Source of the DNA: an uncultured Dorea sp.
Lineage (GTDB): Bacteria > Bacillota_A > Clostridia > Lachnospirales > Lachnospiraceae
Length of the DNA stretch: 56,776 bases
Assembly (NCBI GenBank): GCA_910579015.1
Contig: CAJTRO010000002.1
Location: 90,520-147,295, forward strand
Reading direction: 5' to 3'
The position numbers were made by a program, and so were the translations under genes. The notes below the pieces were generated by a model that had not been told where the DNA came from, made no database searches, and saw nothing but the letters and a program-made list of their open reading frames with translations. Positions 52,944-56,776 of this stretch are shown one piece after another (the first letter of the stretch is position 1; every line of letters starts with the position of its first letter).

Positions 52944-53918
52944 CTGTCCTGCATAGATCCGATTGGGATTCTGGATCCCATTGAGCTGCATCAGCCTTTG
53001 GTACGTCGTACCAAACCGGACCGCGATCCCGCTAAGAGTATCTCCCCATTTTACCACATAATATACCGGCTGTGCCGGACCTTGTGAACCTGCCGGGATC
53101 CGGATCACCTGCCCCGCATAGATGCGGTTCGGATTGGAAATTCCGTTAAACTGTGCCAGCGCCGCCACTGTGGTATGGTATCGACTGGCAATCCCGCTAA
53201 GAGTATCTCCCCGCCGGACTGTATACGTAATTACCGGCTCAGGCTTCGGCGTTGGTTCAGGCTTTGGCTCCGGTTTTGGCTCTGGTGCCGGCCTGCCTTC
53301 TACCCTGGTATATGCATCCCAGTCGCCGGGACCTCCATAGAAGACGTCCAGGTCCAGATTCCCGTTATATCCGTCAAGCCTCCCCTCGGAGGTATACTGG
53401 TACAGCAACGCCGTGCCCCATGCACCCAGATGTTCCGGCAGAGGCGCATCTGGATTGTACCCCATCGGTGTCCCGTAATTATAATAATACGCATTCCACA
53501 GGCGGTATCCCGCAGACGAAACTGCACTCCAGTTCAGGTGATTGACCAGATAGTTGCTCATGTAGATCATCGGCTTTACCCTTGTGATCTCATATACCCT
53601 GTCGAGCCACCTCTTCGCCCACTCCGCCCCGTTCGGCGCGTCCTGTATCTCCCAGTCCAGTACAAGAATCGCCTTGCCGATGCAATTCTTTACATTTGCC
53701 GCAAAATATTCTGCCTCGGCGTCCGGATTCCCGCCGCCCGCAAAATGATATACGCCCAGTTTCTTACCCAGTCCTTCTGCCTGCCTTAAATTCTCTCCGC
53801 AGTATGGATTCAGATAGGAGGTTCCTTCTGTCGCTTTAACGATCACAAACTCGCAGGGCACCGCCGCCAGGTCGATCCCTCTCTGCCAGCTGCTGATATC
53901 AATTCCATTCATACTCAT
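52926..53918 (-). CDS. GH25 lysozyme with two C-terminal LysM domains
   Basis: A 330-residue muramidase that cleaves peptidoglycan. The GH25 domain (1-210) has the catalytic residues Asp7 in GIDISSWQ and Asp88/Glu90 in LVLDWEIQ. A Pro-Glu-Lys linker (about 215-235) leads to two LysM domains (about 237-281 and 287-330), each with GDTLSGIA and NPNRIYAGQ. The start at 53918 (MSMNGIDIS) has GGGAG eight bases upstream, and earlier in-frame codons would add a tail with no homology. No signal peptide is visible, so export route is unclear; phage-like endolysins share this feature. It is divergent from the AAA gene. Confidence 0.92.
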   Translation of the reverse strand: MSMNGIDISSWQRGIDLAAVPCEFVIVKATEGTSYLNPYCGENLRQAEGLGKKLGVYHFAGGGNPDAEAEYFAANVKNCIGKAILVLDWEIQDAPNGAEWAKRWLDRVYEITRVKPMIYMSNYLVNHLNWSAVSSAGYRLWNAYYYNYGTPMGYNPDAPLPEHLGAWGTALLYQYTSEGRLDGYNGNLDLDVFYGGPGDWDAYTRVEGRPAPEPKPEPKPEPTPKPEPVITYTVRRGDTLSGIASRYHTTVAALAQFNGISNPNRIYAGQVIRIPAGSQGPAQPVYYVVKWGDTLSGIAVRFGTTYQRLMQLNGIQNPNRIYAGQRLRIR

Positions 53919-54045
53919 AATAATCGCTCCCTTCATAGAATAGTCTATGCCAGAAGGCGGCAGCAAGTTACCGTTTACGGTCCGGCCATTTGCAATCTGC
54001 AACGTATCTGGTCCGCGAAAAGCTGTCTCCATCAGGTTTTGCTCA

Positions 54046-54074
54046 TTGATTTTTCCCTGAGAACCCGATATACT
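54046..54074 (+). promoter_or_regulatory. Promoter of the AAA-ATPase gene
   Basis: TTGATT (54046-54051), a 17-base spacer and TATACT (54069-54074) lie 40 bases before the start codon. Confidence 0.65.
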
Positions 54075-54114
54075 GTAAACATATTTAATTATTAGAGAGA
54101 GGGACATGCACTAT

Positions 54115-55788
54115 ATGGGAGTCTATCTGAACAGCCGGAAACCGCACTTACTTTTTCAGGATGATCGTACCGCTGCTTACTACGTCGATAAAACAGATCT
54201 GATAGCCAGTCTCGTACCACTTGTAGAACTAAAAGAGAATCAGGCCGCAGGTTCCGGTCCCAATCAGGGAAAGGGACTTAAGTATGTCTGCATCACCAGA
54301 CCGCGGCGCTTCGGAAAAACGGTCATGGCTAATATGATCTCATCTTATTTCGGCAAGGGCTCTGACAGCCGCAGGATTTTTCAGAATTTAAAGGTATCCG
54401 GATATAAATGGTTTGAGACTCATCTGAATCAGCATAATGTCATCCATATAATGTTCAATGAGATGCCCGATGAATGTACGTCCTACCATCAGTACATTTT
54501 AAGGATCAAAAAGAGGCTGGTGAGCGATCTTAGACGAGCTTACCCCGGCATGGCAATTGATTCTGATGACGCATTATGGGATACACTGAACGATATTGTT
54601 GAGTATGAAGATGGACAGAGATTTCTCTTCGTTCTGGATGAGTGGGATTTTATCTATCATCAGGATTTCGCCACGGATGCGGACAAGGCGGCTTTCACCA
54701 GGTTCTTAAGTATGCTCCTTAAAGACCAGCCGTATGTCGAACTGGCATATATGACAGGAATTCTCCCAATCGCAAAGTATTCAAGTGGTTCGGAATTAAA
54801 CATGTTCTGTGAATATACGATGGTAACAGAAGAGAAGTATTCTGATGCATTCGGTTTCATTGACAGTGAAGTGGACGATCTCTTCGCGCGATACCTGGCG
54901 CAGACAAAAGAAAACCGCCAGGTTACAAGAGACGGGCTTCGTACCTGGTACGACGGATATCATACGAAAAGCGGGGAACGCGTCTATAATCCCCGGTCTG
55001 TTGTCCTTGCCCTGACGAATAATAACATGGGAAACTACTGGACAAGCTCCGGCCCCTATGACGAGCTTTTCTATTATATCGGCGCCAATGTAGATGACGT
55101 CAGAAACGATATCGGATTGATGGTCTCGGAGATACCGGTTCCTGCCAAGATACAGGAATTTGCCGCCACGTCAATGGAACTAAGAACCAAAAATGAGATC
55201 TTCTCGGCAATGGTCGTGTACGGTTTCCTGAATTATGAAGACGGGCATGTCTCCATTCCCAATAAGGAGCTGATGGACAATTTCGCAGAGCTCGTCCAAC
55301 GGGAACCCTCCCTTGGCAACGTATACCGTCTTACGAAGGAATCTGAAAGAATGCTTCTGGCAACAAAAAGCGGGGATGTTCAAACCATGACAGAAATCCT
55401 CCAATTTGTCCATAATACCGAAAGCCCTGTACTCGTCTATAACAATGAAGCAGAACTGGCTTCCATCCTAAGGCTGGTATATCTGAAAGCCCGTGATCAT
55501 TACAGGATTGAACGGGAAGACAAAGCCGGAACCGGATATGTCGATTATATCTTTTATCCCTATAAAAAGGATGATGACGCCATTATTATCGAGTTGAAAG
55601 TAAACCATACCGCCGGCGACGCGATCCGGCAGATCAAAGACCGGCAGTATGCACTGCGTTTTGAAGGAAGGATTGGGGAGAGCCCTGAATACACCGGCCG
55701 TATTCTTGCTGTAGGCATTGCCTATCATAAAGGGGATCTGAAGAAGAGGCATGAATGTAAGGTTGAAGTACTGCGTGAAAGGCTGTGA
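54115..55788 (+). CDS. AAA-ATPase with C-terminal PD-(D/E)XK nuclease-like domain (AAA-ATPase_like/PDDEXK_9 type)
   Basis: A 557-residue protein. The N-terminal AAA-like domain has a non-standard Walker A, RPRRFGKT (near residue 65), and Walker B FLFVLDEWDF (near 173). The C-terminal ~90 residues have a PD-(D/E)XK pattern: Asp in GYVDYIFYP (near 475), Glu-x-Lys in IIIELKVN (near 492) and a Gln-x-x-x-Tyr-like QIKDRQYALRF. The family is common, often in many copies, in gut Firmicutes and Bacteroidetes with no proven function. ATG at 54115 starts the family's usual MGVYLN; an ATG at 54106 is too near the GAGAGGG site. It has its own promoter and stands between the lysozyme and an FtsX-type permease. 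Confidence 0.85.
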   Translation: MGVYLNSRKPHLLFQDDRTAAYYVDKTDLIASLVPLVELKENQAAGSGPNQGKGLKYVCITRPRRFGKTVMANMISSYFGKGSDSRRIFQNLKVSGYKWFETHLNQHNVIHIMFNEMPDECTSYHQYILRIKKRLVSDLRRAYPGMAIDSDDALWDTLNDIVEYEDGQRFLFVLDEWDFIYHQDFATDADKAAFTRFLSMLLKDQPYVELAYMTGILPIAKYSSGSELNMFCEYTMVTEEKYSDAFGFIDSEVDDLFARYLAQTKENRQVTRDGLRTWYDGYHTKSGERVYNPRSVVLALTNNNMGNYWTSSGPYDELFYYIGANVDDVRNDIGLMVSEIPVPAKIQEFAATSMELRTKNEIFSAMVVYGFLNYEDGHVSIPNKELMDNFAELVQREPSLGNVYRLTKESERMLLATKSGDVQTMTEILQFVHNTESPVLVYNNEAELASILRLVYLKARDHYRIEREDKAGTGYVDYIFYPYKKDDDAIIIELKVNHTAGDAIRQIKDRQYALRFEGRIGESPEYTGRILAVGIAYHKGDLKKRHECKVEVLRERL

Positions 55789-55812
55789 GCAAAGAATATC
55801 TGTATCATAAAC

Positions 55813-55864
55813 CAGGGGACTGTCAGGAAATGATAAAAGACAAACATTTCCAGACAGTCCCCTG
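55813..55864. repeat. Long hairpin without T-run after the AAA gene
   Basis: Arms CAGGGGACTGTC (55813-55824) and GACAGTCCCCTG (55853-55864), plus inner GGAAATG/CATTTCC, form a 19-base-pair stem with one A/A mismatch and a 12-base loop. No T-run follows on either side. It lies between the convergent AAA and FtsX genes and may be a transcription barrier or a copy of a dispersed palindromic repeat. Confidence 0.6.
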
Positions 55865-55875
55865 ACCGTTCTCTC

Positions 55876-56776
55876 CTACTGCGTAATCTCGGTGATGATA
55901 TGTTCCCTGATCATCTTTCGCGCCGGGAACAGCACGGCCGCAGCCGCTATCAATACATTCAGGATCATGATACCGGATAAGACCATATCCGGAACATCGG
56001 ACGTAAGGTGCAAAAACTGTAAGACGTGCGCCATATAGTAGTCCATTCCTCTGCGGAGAATGAGATGATAGATCAGGAAGATGAACACATCTGCCAGTAA
56101 TCCATACAAGATCCCTGTCTCTGCGATCATCTTATAGAATCCGCTGTCGGTAATTCCCATCGCCCGGATAATCCCGTACTCCCTTCTCCTTGCAAGGATG
56201 GTGTAGTTCATGCTGTTCATGATATGGAACAGACTGATAACCAGCAGGATAACCGCAATACTGGAAAAGAAGACCTGCTGCTGTCTTAAATAGTCCTGCT
56301 GTGTCTCTATGGCGGAAGTATAGTCCTGTAATACCGCTTTGGGTACGTCCCGGATAACCTGCAAGATCTGATTGCTTACCTTTTCTGCCTCGGCGCCTTT
56401 GGCCGGCGACGCATTGATAAAGCTGTAATCGGTTATCCCAAAGCTTTCTTCCATCTGTTCATTCGTCATGATCACACTGGGAGCATCCTTCCAGGCATCT
56501 GTATTCAGGAATTCCTGTTCACTGGCCAGTGAACGGCTTACGATCGCGGCGATCTCAAATTCCTGTTCGATATAATTTTCTTCACTGCTCTGGAATTTTA
56601 ACAGGTCGTCTGTATAGTCGTCCATCTTAGGAACACGTAACGTTATCGTATCTCCCGGCTTCTTACCATAAAAATAATAATTGCCCTGTCCGTCCATATT
56701 CGACACTGCCGAAGAAATCAAGGAAATGTACGGAATTAAGGCAGTGCGCCCGCTGGCAGAAAAGACCATGCAAAGG
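55876..56776 (-). CDS. FtsX/MacB-type ABC transporter permease, C-terminal part (5' end cut by window edge)
   Basis: About 300 residues are visible, open to the window edge. They contain the end of an extracellular domain, a membrane segment (SIAVILLVISLFHIMNSMNY), the FtsX-typical RRREYGIIRAMG loop, and two more segments, ending in KMIREHIITEITQ. It resembles the second half of permeases such as the one at 48729-51125. Its ATPase and the rest of the gene lie outside the window. Confidence 0.85.
   Translation of the reverse strand, partial: LCMVFSASGRTALIPYISLISSAVSNMDGQGNYYFYGKKPGDTITLRVPKMDDYTDDLLKFQSSEENYIEQEFEIAAIVSRSLASEQEFLNTDAWKDAPSVIMTNEQMEESFGITDYSFINASPAKGAEAEKVSNQILQVIRDVPKAVLQDYTSAIETQQDYLRQQQVFFSSIAVILLVISLFHIMNSMNYTILARRREYGIIRAMGITDSGFYKMIAETGILYGLLADVFIFLIYHLILRRGMDYYMAHVLQFLHLTSDVPDMVLSGIMILNVLIAAAAVLFPARKMIREHIITEITQ

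Noticed and set aside
52754..52981. Small open frame with GY-SADGY repeats after the lysozyme gene
   Set aside because: It is the alternative-frame reading of the 18-bp repeat and of the XRE promoter region; no ribosome site or slippery sequence supports it.
53919..54107. Extending the lysozyme upstream to 54107
   Set aside because: The added 63 residues show no signal peptide or homology, and a good ribosome site serves the start at 53918.

Overview
The window looks like a chromosomal segment of a Gram-positive anaerobe of the Clostridia, most likely Lachnospiraceae. The grounds are moderate GC content, strong AGGAGG-type ribosome binding sites, the conserved block Asp23-nusB-xseA-xseB-ispA-dxs-tlyA-nadK-argR-recN, a pta-ackA pair, a very long fused BadF/HgdC-type activase, a LanFEG-type ABC transporter with a two-component system, and a GH25 lysozyme with C-terminal LysM repeats. 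The assignment rests on gene content and style, not on a database match. Almost every gene is on the minus strand; only tmcAL, the activase and the AAA-ATPase gene are on the plus strand. I see no rRNA, CRISPR array, transposase or integrase. One tRNA, tRNA-Leu(CAA), is present.

Region 1 (1-8.8 kb) is a sugar phosphotransferase (PTS) locus with its own phosphorelay. In transcription order it encodes HPr, a PRD-type regulator, enzyme I, a small zinc-ribbon membrane protein, the galactitol-type EIIA, EIIB and EIIC components, a D-2-hydroxyacid dehydrogenase and a class II aldolase cut by the left edge. The substrate is not known. A TGTGCA palindrome covers the -35 region of the HPr promoter, and related AAAATGCACA boxes lie in front of EIIA.

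Region 2 (8.9-17.9 kb) is the housekeeping operon for exonuclease VII, isoprenoid precursor synthesis, NAD kinase, ArgR and RecN. It starts at a promoter before the Asp23 gene and ends at a terminator after recN. Region 3 (17.9-40 kb) holds prfC, a 926-residue FtsA-like protein with an in-frame repeat tract, pta-ackA, mgtE, tmcAL, degV, a YycJ-type hydrolase, coaE, polA, an iron-sulfur aldo/keto reductase, tRNA-Leu, a lipoprotein, a TrmB-type regulator paired with lysA, pyk, and a rhomboid-like protein with a zinc ribbon.

Region 4 (40-56.8 kb) is more accessory. It begins with a 1,414-residue protein containing two fused activase (ASKHA) domains, followed by a LanFEG-RK peptide-antibiotic resistance module without biosynthesis genes, an XRE-regulated MacB/FtsX-type ABC transporter, a leaderless GH25 lysozyme, a divergent AAA-ATPase/PD-(D/E)XK protein, and the C-terminal part of another FtsX-type permease cut by the right edge. 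I find no single novel system that the sequence alone proves. The strongest leads are the fused activase with duplicated cluster cysteines, the self-contained PTS relay with its candidate operator, and the repeat-bearing FtsA-like protein.
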